Position numbers and translations under genes: made by a program. DNA of 64,000 nucleotides, taken from assembly GCA_965153455.1 (NCBI GenBank), contig OZ234502.1:351267-415266 (forward strand), in the 5' to 3' direction. The notes under the pieces are model-generated. The model saw only the letters and a program-made list of their open reading frames with translations, was not told the DNA's origin and searched no databases. Origin of the DNA: Sphagnum compactum (taxonomy: Eukaryota > Bryophyta > Sphagnopsida > Sphagnales). The first letter of the stretch is position 1. The number at the start of each line of letters is the position of its first letter. Shown one piece after another: positions 1-11,200 of the stretch.

Positions 1-2328
1 ATGATGTTACACCATGCCTTACACAAAATGTTTTCTAAATCCATTAAATGAAACATAACATTGAGGTCAAGCTATTACAATCACCATCCACATGACTAAT
101 GAAGAGCACCAAGTAGATTCAGGGTCTAACATCGGTAATAGGTCTTCATGATGTCAAAATGTACATTAAAAGATGCAAATTCTTCTTTGAATTTGTTTAT
201 GGTGTTATCAAACTAATTACCACATGATGTGTAACCTAGTTATTAAAAAAACATTTCCTAACAAGAAATGTGGGGTGTGTAGAAGCTTTGTGAACAAGCA
301 AGCCAGTTAAGCAAGCGAGTTCACTTGCAAACTAAGTACCCATGATTATTTTAGTGTGGAAAAGGTGTCTTTCCAAGGACCCAATAAGGCGTGACACAAC
401 CAACCCAAACCTAAGATAACAAATAGTTCTACTAGAACAAACAAAGGCCTAAATTATTTCTCACCCAGAAGCCTAATAATGCTGCAGCAGCACTGTACTA
501 ACAAGAAATAAACCAAAGTAACCTCTAAAATAGTCTACTATCACAGTAACAAAATGCATAGATTTTTTTCCACATGCTGCCTAGAGATGAGAGTGAGGCA
601 ACATTACAAGTGCAAATATAGAGATGGAAACAACAAGCTATCATAACTACAGTAGTACAACAAGCAAATACTTTGAAAACTTGAGGAAACAAACAAGAAA
701 TAAACAAATATTAACTATTGCAATAATGAAGGAGGGCAAGGTAATAGGGTGCAAAGTACAACAACTCCAACAAGAAGGAATGGGATGGTAGCTCTAAAAA
801 CCAAAATTCAAACGCCAGATGTGTTAAGGGTATACTGGTGTTCAACTCTATCATGGGTATTGTAGTTGAGTAGGATACTTCAAGTAATGTAATGGTTCCA
901 ACCGAAAGCAAATCTAGTTTTGCATCTAGCAAAGTGTTCTCCTCTTCATAGTTACTCCCTTTGTAAATCATAACATAACATGACTTATGGCCACTTCATA
1001 TTGCTATCAAGCTGCTTATAATGGCCCTTATAACACCATTGCCTTCAATGATGATGACATTAATACTTTAATCATGGGAGATATTAACATCCATGAGTCA
1101 TGGCCTACTTAATAAAAGAAGATAACTAAAGATAGGTTGTTCTATAACACAATAAATGTCACAATATATGAAATGCCACGAATATTTTTTTTTAAGTTTT
1201 TGATCCTGATGGTTCCAAAGCACTCCACCTTTTCCAAGGGAGGAGTTTCCAAGGGGAAAAAACTATTGACCCACCCATTCCAAAGGAAAGGGAGATTGAC
1301 AAGCAAGCAAGTGCCTAGGTCTGAAAGGGGAGAAAGGTAGGGTATAGTATAAGTAGGTTTGGAGAGAGAGATAGGGTAGGTCAATAGATAGATCTGAAGG
1401 CCTGAGAGACAACACACAATTATTTTCATTCTATGAATTTTGTCTTGTAATGATTCTCATTGTTGACTTTGTTCAAGGTTTTATTCTCCTCAGTGTTCTA
1501 GAGTTGGGTTAACAAGTCTTTGGTTTAGGAAGTTAGAGCATTGGCAAGATTGTTTATTTGCACAATAATACTCCAAGAAAGTTATTGTAAATATATTGAT
1601 TGCTTCTAAGTACACCTAACTTGATTATTGGAAATCATGATCGGCTTAATAGGGAAGAAACCATCTTTTGCAAAAGAAATTGAGAGTTTCAACTTTCATC
1701 AATGTCAATCAAAATTATGCTATGCACAGGCACCATGGGTAATTTGACAAGATTGTCGTGGACAGTAAAATTATGACAAATTAAACACAAAAAGGTTGAA
1801 ATTAAAACAAAGAACCAAGACACAACATAACAAGGAACAAAAAAAAATCTAAACTTCAGATCCAGAAATGGGAAGAAACAATTTTGGTGGACTACAATCA
1901 CAAGAAAGTAAAATGAGTTTAATGCAATAAGATAGATTAATGGAACTTTCAACATAAAAATTTCAGAGTAAACCCAAGCCTAAAGACACTGCGCAAAACA
2001 ACTTCAAGCAATCAGGTGTTGTGGATGCAGGTGATTTCATCTGCTTCTTTTGAATTGCCAAACCATAAATGCTAATATACAAAAGGTTAACTTGGCAATC
2101 ATGCTCAAGTCACACCAAACATTACTCAACCAGCTTGTCAAAACAGGACCTATGCTGCACCTGAACACTACTAAAACCGGACCTTGGATGAGATCAAGGG
2201 AGCCTGCAACTTCCAACACTAATCCTGGGCGTCTTTGCCCAAAAAATTCCTTTCTGCAACTTATTTTATTTATTTATCCTTGGATCTTGTTCAAATGATA
2301 AGCGTTCACCTGTTGTAAAGAAAATGTC
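1..2328. other. AT-rich spacer, no intact gene seen
   Basis: No reading frame here looks like a real exon. On the minus strand around 530-600, one frame reads FVTVIVDYFRGYFGLFL, which resembles the start of a Ty1/copia integrase core (FVTFxDDYSRxxWVYFL). The similarity is short and stops on both sides. If real, it is an old copia remnant. Everything below 2329 is downstream of the LysM-M23 gene, so part of 2000-2328 may be its 3' untranslated region. Confidence 0.4.
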
Positions 2329-5300
2329 TCACAAGTTAACCCATTTCATGGGGTCTAGTGCCTCTCCGTTCCTTCGCACTGCAACCCACAATCATGGAGA
2401 ATAATCTGTTAAGATTTGAGCAATGCTTCAGACAAATTTGCTGATAGTCTGACCTTTGAGGCATATCATATAGATGATTTGTGTGTTTAAAACTGTGAAA
2501 GACAACGATATTTTTCCTGCAATGAAGAGCTGCATTGTAAGTCAGCTGATCTTGTTACAGATGCATAACTGCATTGAATCTCATTGACACTGTCAAATCA
2601 GTACTAGCTAGCTACACTGGACTAATACTGACCTAATAACCTAGAATGAATTAAGGTTGCTTGTCCACTTGCACTGAAGTCCAACCTGTTCTGCAAAACT
2701 CTAATGCCTCCGAACTCCACTGGTAACTCCTATGTATACTGGTCTCTTCTGTGACCCTAAAGAAGTACAGAATATAAATGTCTAGGACATAGAGGGACTG
2801 ACCTTCAAAGTGCAGATGAGGACCTGTAGCATGACCTGTGGCACCCACTGCAGCTACTTGCTGGCCCTTTAAAACTTGCTGCAACAAATAAGACATCACA
2901 GAAGACCCCAGATGAAGGCTCAGAACCAATGAAAACCCCAATGACAGTGCCAGAGGCTCTCTCAAAATCTGCATGTCAGTTAGTCAAGCTGGCTTTCTGG
3001 GTCTGCCAGTGTTCCATGAGGAAAGATCTTTCCACTAGATCTCAATCTAGCTATTTTGCAATCTTGGGTTCTGGTTGTCAGTGGAAAAAGAGAAAATTTT
3101 TTGCCACTGTCAATCCAATGTTGCAGATCCTGCTGTAGAACCCATCATTAACTTGAGTTTCATGGGTGATCATTGTTGGTCTACCAGGATTACAGATTTG
3201 CAGAAAATAGAGGATGGGAAGCAGCAATTCAGGCTGCATAACACATCTGTATGACTCCACAAATGTGTACTCCATTTGTTCATGAATGAAAGCTGATGCA
3301 ATGTACCTAAAAATGTTACTTATGTAGAAGTGATCAGTGTGTGAAAACATGCAGAAAACAGTTCCAACACACAAACCAGATTTTATGGTCTAGAGCTAAA
3401 GAGTACCTGGCCAACACGTGCATGGATTGCACAACAATGAGCATATCTTGTCACAAAACCACCCTCATGCTGGATTGCCACCATATACCCATACCTGGAC
3501 ATATGTTTCATTATCTCTTAGACTTGCAACCTGGAACTTTGAGACATAAAATGGTACTCAGCATTCAATACTGCATGCCAAAAGATTTCATCCACTAACC
3601 CGCCACTCCAGCCAGCAAAGGTTATGGTGCCTCTATCAGAGGCCAGTATTGGAGTTCCTTGGTCAGCTGCCAGGTCTACACCCTGCAATGTTACAATCAC
3701 ACAGTATTTCAGTGTGACATCATGCCAGTGAGAATCATCTCGGTAACCTATGAAAATTAGAGGGAGAGCATTTGCACTGTAAAACCTTAAAAGATGGTCC
3801 TTGTCATGTCTCTGGGCCAAAGTTGAAGTAAAAATGGGTCCATACATTTAAACTGTACCCAACAAAAGCATTGAATTTTGAGCTCTTAGGTCAAAGGCTA
3901 TGCAAACCAATCATATACATGGCAAGCTGAAAAGAATGAAAAATGACATGGGATGCATGTCTCTGTTGTTCTGGGTGCCTCACTTCTACTCAGGTATTGG
4001 CAGCCAAAAGATGGTGCAATGGAAGACACGCACCTCATGAAAGGCACCCCACCGCCAGCCATATGTACTGCTCAGAAATCTGCAGTAAGTGAATCATGTC
4101 TGATATGAGTTGTGAAATCAACTTGTTTCATGAAAGTAACAACTTTATCAGCGTGACAATGTCACCACTCCATTAGTGCAGGCACAAACTTTGAAAAGTA
4201 GCTTTGACACTAGTGTGGGCTCACATGACTAAGAGTATCTTCATATGGCATAGGGTAATGCCTATTTTTCCATGTGGACACTACTTGGTCGCAGAGACCA
4301 GGCTTCCTGGGTAATCAACCTTCCCAGTGCATTCTCCAGTGCACAATTCTTAACTTCAGGGTTCAGTTGGGATGATGGATTCAGATGAGTTCTAACAGGA
4401 GACACATTTCAAAGTGGAAAAGTGCAGGCAAAAGATGTCTAGACAGTAGGCCATCTTGAGGCAATAAAATGACTGCAAATCCCCTAAATTGCTGAACATT
4501 TCGTACACATTGTCATTTTGGTATGCATTGCATGCTTGGGAAGTCTGGACAACTGTTGTGGACCGTACCCCTCTGTGACAGGAGAGTTGAATTGCATCCA
4601 TCTGTCATGTGGTTGCTGGCATCCCTTTCGTTTCCGCTTCCACAACCCTGCTTGTTTCCAAACCAAGAGTTTATATCTCTACATGCTACTGCAACCTACT
4701 TGCCAAACCTTTGAACACCCTTTTAGATCAGTACCATTGCTTGACTGTTTTGGCTTCTGAAGAGGACATAGTCATGATCTCCTGTGCATAGCTCAAACCC
4801 ACCTTCAAGTTTCTGATTGCCTGGCATTGAATGAGGTCTGACTGCATGTTCTGGGCCTCCAACTCCCAGCCTTCTTTGGAGCCCTAACCCTTGCCTGGAA
4901 AAGAGCAGTCGATTAGTTCGCCGTTGACCTGACCGTAGATCTGGGAGCTCCCGTACATGTTGTCCTGCTCACATTGCCTTGCAACCATCAGTCTCTGTGT
5001 CTATACATCCCCTTCCATGAAGCCCATTTTGCTAAGATGGTCCACCCATACTTACCAGATGACACAGCCAGCACATCACCCTCGAAAATATTCTCATCCC
5101 TCAGATTGTTCAGTCTCTGTAGCTCATCCGAGCTTAGCCTGTATCATGTTGGAAGCCAGATTAGTGTCAAACAAAACCTCCAATTTAACCTGATGGCAAC
5201 CCGCATTGAAAAGCTTAGCAAGTTGAGAAGAGAAACTCAACCTAGAAACACAAGCAGTGTGCACTTACCCATGATTGTAGGCAATGTCAGCCAAGGTATC

Positions 5301-5948
5301 CCCGTATTCAACACGCACAGTCTGGAGTCTAGGAATAGAATGTGACTTGTGAATACTTCGTGAGCGGGGACATGCCTTTAACAATGGTTTGACAGATTTC
5401 AGAGGGTGTGGACAATTCCCAGCAATACCCTCCACCATTGCATTCCTCTCTCCCAGGTTTGCCTTCTGGCCCAGCACTGCTTGCTGTGCACATCGACCAT
5501 CGATCTTTAACACACTGCACATCATTTCAAGCAGAATGTGAAACAAAAACCAAAACTCTCCACCACGAATTCCAATGGTTATCATAGAACTTTCTATTTG
5601 CAGGCTCAGACATTGATCAGTCCAGGCTCCAGCAACTGTGCATCAGTCAACGTGCAACATGTCAACAGGTGATATCAAACATCTACCTCTTGTAGATTGC
5701 AATCTGCTTATTAACGAAGGACATAAACTAAACTTGAAGTGTGCACATAAGCATCAACCTAAGAGAGAATACCTGCCAGAGTAGATGACATCACCATGTA
5801 GATTATTGAGTTTCTTCAATGCTTTCACAGTGGTGCCATACTTTTGTGCCAACCATGCAAGGGAGTCACCATCAATGACATTGTGCTCCCGATCCTTGTT
5901 TGAAAGGAGCTGGCCCAAAAGACAAAGTGTTTTTCCAAGTGTCATCAT
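2329..5948 (-). CDS. LysM-LysM-M23 (LytM/DipM-type) peptidoglycan endopeptidase-like protein
   Basis: Predicted zinc metallopeptidase that binds peptidoglycan through LysM domains and cuts peptide cross-links. Exons read by eye: 5948-5773, 5514-5269, 5138-5056, 4883-4803, 4647-4569, 4079-4034, 3682-3600, 3494-3407, 2878-2803, 2378-2329. All junctions are GT/AG and in phase and give 335 residues. LysM1 covers about 21-63 (HNVIDGDSLAWLAQKYG) and LysM2 about 124-168 (VRVEYGDTLADIAYNHG). A basic linker follows, then M23 at 222-326 with HxxxD (H236, D240), YAH (H284) and HLH (H315, H317), so all expected metal and catalytic residues are present. In moss and glaucophytes a related DipM protein acts in chloroplast division; that role here is inferred. 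The start is the first in-frame ATG of the first LysM exon. No clear transit peptide is seen, so a 5' coding exon may be missing. The two linker exons (4883-4803, 4647-4569) are the least certain. Confidence 0.85.
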
Positions 5949-6690
5949 CTCTGGCCGGGCCAAAAGTGCCAGGCATGCTCTCAGTGGGATGTAGGGAGGA
6001 GGGTACACTCTGCAAGCACAGGTACTCCAAATTAGGGTTTTCCTTCAGTAATGACCTTTTGTTTGTTATACACGAAGGCTCTGCTGCTGCTGTTCAATTT
6101 CCTGTTTCAGAGATTAACAAAGCCATCAACAAAATCATGGCACTCTTTTGTACATTTATGATCACAGAAGTAAGAAAATGATATAAGAAGAAAGAAGGTG
6201 GTTATGTGCAAATCAGCTCAATCACAAAAAAATATAATTTAATTCCAACAATGAAGTACTCAATTCATAACTACTTGACAAAGCCCTTGAAGCACAATAT
6301 TTCCTAGGTAAACAAACAAACCCTAACCGTTCCAGACACGACTAGAGACAAAAACAAAACACACAAACAGGAGGAAGAGATAGAGAATAATAATAACAGT
6401 AATAACAACGATGATGATGATTAAAAGAAACGGCAATGCTTACACTAGCGAATGAATGAACTGCAGTACAACGAGCACGCAGAGAGAAGTTCAGAGTGCG
6501 CTCGAAGAAGAACACGATGACCTCCTCATCTGCACCATGTTCCCAGGAAGCTAGGGACCAAAAACTGAAGATTTACAGAAAGCGGAGTGATAGATATGAA
6601 GCAATTGCATACGCTTGCAGTGCAAGAAATCCTTTCCGCATGAGAAACAAAGCGGAACCGCGGCCACTGTGAACACCGCCATCGCCACTA
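5949..6690 (-). promoter_or_regulatory. 5' region of the LysM-M23 gene, probable noncoding first exon
   Basis: An acceptor (TTGCAG) ends at 6010, just upstream of the first LysM exon. A good donor (GT at 6443-6442, GTAAGC) lies upstream, so a leader exon ending at 6444 is likely. Frames through that leader do not join the LysM frame in phase, so I treat it as untranslated. An ATG in good context lies at 6682-6680 (GCGATGGCGG) and opens a short cysteine-rich frame that ends before any phase-compatible splice that I could find. Confidence 0.4.
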
Positions 6691-6774
6691 GCTCCAAGAA
6701 GACGGAGAGGACGGACTGACGGACGGACTAAGGGACGGACATAGCCGGAAAGTTCGACGCGGTCTTCAGGAGCC

Positions 6775-6950
6775 AAATTACATATAGCGCAGTGGTTAAA
6801 ACCCAAGCCCATTTCGACAAACAAATAGGTCGTGGGTTCAAATCTCATGTCCGTCGATTATTAGGGCGGGCAGGAGGGATGCCATTCTTCTTCGTTCTTC
6901 TTCATTTCTTTTCAACAAAAAGAACTGCTAATAGAATTTTTGAATTAATA
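6775..6950 (+). mobile_element. tRNA-derived SINE-like sequence
   Basis: TAGCGCAGTGGTTAAA matches a Pol III A box and GTGGGTTCAAATC matches a B box, with tRNA-like spacing (about 6784-6845). The sequence between does not fold into a good anticodon arm and the ends do not pair as an acceptor stem, so this is not a working tRNA. A pyrimidine-rich tail follows. It sits directly upstream of the LysM-M23 leader. Confidence 0.45.
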
Positions 6951-7506
6951 AGCCTATGCGTTAATGTTTTTTTTCACTTAGGTAACCTGAAAGACCTCAC
7001 CAGGGTTGAAAGAAGGAACGAAGCTTAGCGTTTAATTTAGGTGAGCGTGAACTAAGAGCATCCCCACCGGTGCTCAGTACGTGAAACCTGCCAAAATATT
7101 TCTCACATCCAAGTTTAGTTCTTTACTGCGTTGCAACCCCACCCATAAAACTCAATCGAGGACTACAAATAGGTGGGAACTACTAATAGCAAACCACTTG
7201 GAGCAATCATTACGATTCGCCAAATCGAAACCACAGAAGTCACAGATCACATTTATTACACTATTCTCTAGCAGGTGCACACCTTTACTGCGCGCTTTTT
7301 ACTAGCCTCAGCAGCAAACTGAGCAAATATTGCAGGAGAAAATCCACTTTCCTGAGCCAAACCCGCATATGGACTTTTAATCTTCATCTAATTTTAATGT
7401 GCAGTGTCACATACTGAGCACCAGTGGGGATGCTCTAAGCCTAGTGTTTAAATTTTTTTCACTTAACTTGAAAGGCTTCACTGGAGTGAGAAGAAAGATG
7501 AAGTAG
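6948..7506 (+). repeat. Imperfect direct repeat flanking the MITE
   Basis: About 70 bp at 6948-7022 recurs at 7437-7506. Both copies have GCCTA, a T run, TTCACTTA, then CTGAAAG or TTGAAAG and a purine-rich tail ending in GAAG. The copies lie on either side of the 380-bp MITE. Confidence 0.55.
7056..7435. mobile_element. 380-bp MITE with TAA target duplication
   Basis: The ends are inverted repeats of about 24 bp: GAGCATCCCCACCGGTGCTC at the left and the reverse complement of the same sequence with one change at the right. TAA flanks both sides (7053-7055 and 7436-7438). Terminal repeats plus a 3-bp TAA duplication fit a PIF/Harbinger-type MITE. No coding sequence is inside. Confidence 0.75.
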
Positions 7507-8232
7507 AATTGAGGGGTTTGGGGCAAAGCTCTAAAGGATGAAGGAAGAAGATGGACAAAGCCCATCTTCCTCCTCCTTTCTTTTCATATGGGGACTAGGT
7601 GATTAAAGGCGTACTCATAGATGCTGAGAAGCTTGGATTTCTTTTTCGCATAATAGATTTCTTTACACCAGCTTGATGATGATGATGATGATGATCTTTG
7701 CACATGAAAAAGATCTTTACACCAAAGGAGAGTATACAAATGAGGGAGCATTTTAAATATGGCAAAGTGGGCCAATCACTGTGGCTGGTCAATCACTAGA
7801 GAGACCACAGAATGTTTACACAACTTTACAATTAGAAAATATGAATTTGTAAGACAAGTCACATGAATGAAGAAGAGAGTATAGCGGCATCTAAAGTTTC
7901 TTGAAAGTGTTGAAATGCATTTGCTGCTCTAAGAAATCCCAAGTACTTTACAGGAAGGAATCAAATTGAGGAAATCGATTAGACGTGACTAGAAGTGTGA
8001 GAGGTTGAGCTTGGAAGAGAGACATTGATTTATGGACCTACAATACCAAAAAAAAAACACGCCTGCTTGTATGTCATCAGCAGATGTGCAGAGACGAACG
8101 AAGAATGTTACTCAACTATCATACATGTTTCTTTTACGTTTGTTGTTTGCAGCCACCCACCGACCCTCAAAGACACTATGTTTTTGTGGAAGAAGAAGAG
8201 TTAGTTGGTGTGACTTTCCTCAAGATGATTCA
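7507..8232. other. Spacer between the two minus-strand genes
   Basis: This is the 3' flank of the NB-LRR gene. It holds a short GAT run at about 7674-7694 and no coding sequence that I can support. Confidence 0.5.
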
Positions 8233-11200
8233 TCAGTACATTGTTCTACCATTGAGTTTGAAGCTTGGGTTCTCGGGTCCCTCCAGAATCACCAAGTCAT
8301 TATCCCTTTTTGTGTACACAGTGTTTTCCTTTGCCATGGCCTGGATCTCCTTGGGCATGGATTGCAACTTAAGTCCTGTGCAACCCACCAGATTCACAAC
8401 TCGCAGCGAGGGCAGACTTGCAAGTTCTACTGGCAGTCGACTCAGCCTGGTGCAGCAATTGAGGGACAGGTGCTCCAGGGAATGAAGGTTGCTGATCTCT
8501 GAAGGCAGCTGTGCCAGCAGCTTGCAGTAGTCCAAATCCAGGGTCTGCAATTTAACTAGATCATAGATCTCAATAGGAAGTCGTGTCAATGATGTGCAGG
8601 AGTTTAAGGAAAGCTTCTGTAATGAGCTCAATCTTCCTGTTTCATGAGGGAGTTCCTTGAGGCTTGTGCATGAACTCAGGTTCAGCTGGAGCAAACATCC
8701 CAGCTGCCCAATCTCCTTTGGCAGCTTCTCAAGCCTGACACATCCTGACAGTGACAGATCCTCCAACAGCTGAAGTTTGCCAATCTCTGGTGGCAATGTT
8801 GCAATCCCACATCTCCCAAGGTTGAGATATGTCAATTTGCATAAAGATCCAATTTCCGATGGGAGTCGTATCAGGCATTTGCATCGGGTAAGGTTCAGCC
8901 TGTTTAAAGCCACAAGACACCCCATCTCGGAGGGCAGGGTGGTGATGTTTGTACAGCCTGAGAGGTCCATTTCCTGAAGGTTTGTGAGCTGACCGATGGA
9001 CTTGGGTAGCTGCCGGATGCTCACGCAATTCTCCAAGCGAAAGCGACGCAGCATCTTCAAGTTGCCAAATGCATGTGTCAAGTCCTGGAGCTTGTTGCAA
9101 CTAATAAGGTGGAGCTCCTGTAAGGCTGTCAGCAGGGGCACAGTTGCTGGCATCTCATCCATGTTGTTGCACCCTATCACAGTCAGATCTTTGAGCTGTG
9201 GAGGTAACTGCACCTCACCCCATCATTTTCCCTCTTAGTGCCCACAGCAATTGTCTGATTTGCTGCCAAAGCTGCTAAATAGAAAGGATTTGGTCAGGTA
9301 CCTTCATAGCAAGATCAATATCATTGGCTCGCAGAATCAATGTTTCCAGCTTCCGCAGCCTGCCCATCTGAAAGGGTACTCGCACATCCCGTGCAACCAG
9401 GCTTTTCCCCCAGTAGAAGAACTGAAGCTGGCTCATAACTTTGGTGCAGTAGCCTTTGATGAGTGTGTCATGGAGAATAAGTACTCGCAGACCGATCATT
9501 TTCTCCAGCATACTACCTTGCAATGGTTCCTTGCAGCTTATCAGAGATAAGCCTTGGATCTGGCTTAGTTCCTGCACAAGAAAGAGGACTCTTAGCAATA
9601 CATATCTGTGACATTGCAGAGAAATCTCCAGAACCACACTTTGAACCATTCTGTCAGCTCTCGCAAAACTAAAACTAAAACAACAAGAACAAGTGCATTC
9701 ATAACCTTCTGCATGTCACCACAATATGTCAGACCATCAACTTTATCATGATTAGCAATTACAAGCTGCCATCAGTCTGTATTGACTTCATAGGAAAAGA
9801 GTATAAGAATCTATCCAAAGTTTGGGCAAAGCCACTATTACACACATCTGCATCTTGGGGTTCTGTTGTATTTTCAGAAGCAATGGGAAGACTCAGCCAT
9901 TATGTTGGCTAGCATCCAGAAGACATAGGTAGTAGACTTTTACCAACACAAATGAATATTATGGATATTGGGAAGCAGAACTCTTTGGCATAATTAACAA
10001 AGGGACGGCATCACTCCTAAGCAGGAATAGCATGAAGCTAAGACCTACATGTGAGGGTCAGGCATGAAGAAGGGGTCTTACCATGCCAGGGCCATCCATC
10101 AAAAGTCGATCAGGCAAGTGGGTCTGATCCTCAGACAACACACGGTTACCCTGAGAGTGTTTACTGGCTAAGGCATACAACAGATCATGCATCATCACCA
10201 TCTCTGTCTTCAACGGCTGCTCAGAGTAGCGAGTCAGCTGTGCAATCCCTGGGACACTCTCCACATCCATAAGCTTGGCATGCAGAAGGCCTTGGTCAAC
10301 TAAAGCATCCAACTGTGGCTTTCCAATTATCCGCTGCACTGTTCGCCAATCCCAGCAGCGGAAGAATGCTGCCATGTCCTGAAAGGCTTCCCTTTCAGCT
10401 GGACCCAGCTTCTCATATATCACCTACATCCATTCAGCAAAGGACAAACCTGTTGAGTTGTCCAGTACCAGAAAATGCCTGCCAAATGAATCCCCAATCT
10501 CTGGACTGTAATGAGTAGGACTAGCCTTTTGCAGCTTACACAATCCTCCAAAACACATATCCTAAACCAGACAAAGCCTTGAGTCTTTGGGGTTTGACAT
10601 TGCAAGTACTGCATGAAGATGTCCTCCAAGACTCAATGCAGTTATTCCAGATCAAAATTTTGAAAACTGCAGCGATGCTCATTCCAATTGTGAACATGCA
10701 ATGAGTATGACCTTCCTGGGCACATGCAACATGACTTACCATAAGCTTTGCAAACATCTGGTCTTCAGGTGTCTCTGCTGCATCTGCCACGAGTTTCATG
10801 TGCTTGGAAACTGCCATCCAGTTCTCTTCATTGCGGTTGACAGGCTTTGAGAAATACAAACCCACAAGTTTCAGGGCTAAAGGAAGCCCCTCACAGAGTG
10901 GCAGAAAGTGATTGGCCAGGTTTTCATACCTGGAAATTACACCATTTGCAGAACTCAGCAAGTTTACAGGGTGCGAAGCAGCATGAGAGAGGAAAAGAGC
11001 CTTAGCATGTTCAGACCCCAAGTGAGGCAGTTTAAATGGCAGGTAGTGATATGCAGGCACAGCAGTGCGACATAACTGGTCCATTTTGTTCAATATTGCA
11101 AGCGAAGGACAGGTGATGATTACACAACTATTTGTCGAGAGGACTTTCCCCATGCTATGAGGGAAAAGCTCTCCAACCAAACGGGGATCAAACAGATTGT

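Noticed and set aside
530-600. Copia integrase-like frame at the left edge
   Set aside because: Only about 17 residues look similar and neighbours do not support it; mentioned in the spacer note only.
2701-2756. Alternative last exon of the LysM-M23 gene
   Set aside because: It needs a 46-nt intron, and the peptide does not match the M23 end. The exon at 2378-2329 gives VRRNG followed by LDP, as expected for the family.
6444-6682. Coding N-terminal exons (ATG at 6682) for a transit peptide
   Set aside because: I could not connect them in phase to the exon starting at 6009; one junction makes a stop codon. Left as untranslated leader.
6573-6848. Minus-strand frame of 91 codons at the SINE-like site
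   Set aside because: It overlaps the tRNA-like sequence and shows no join to the LysM frame.
8032-9550. Plus-strand frames opposite the LRR exons
   Set aside because: They are shadows of the LRR coding sequence on the minus strand.
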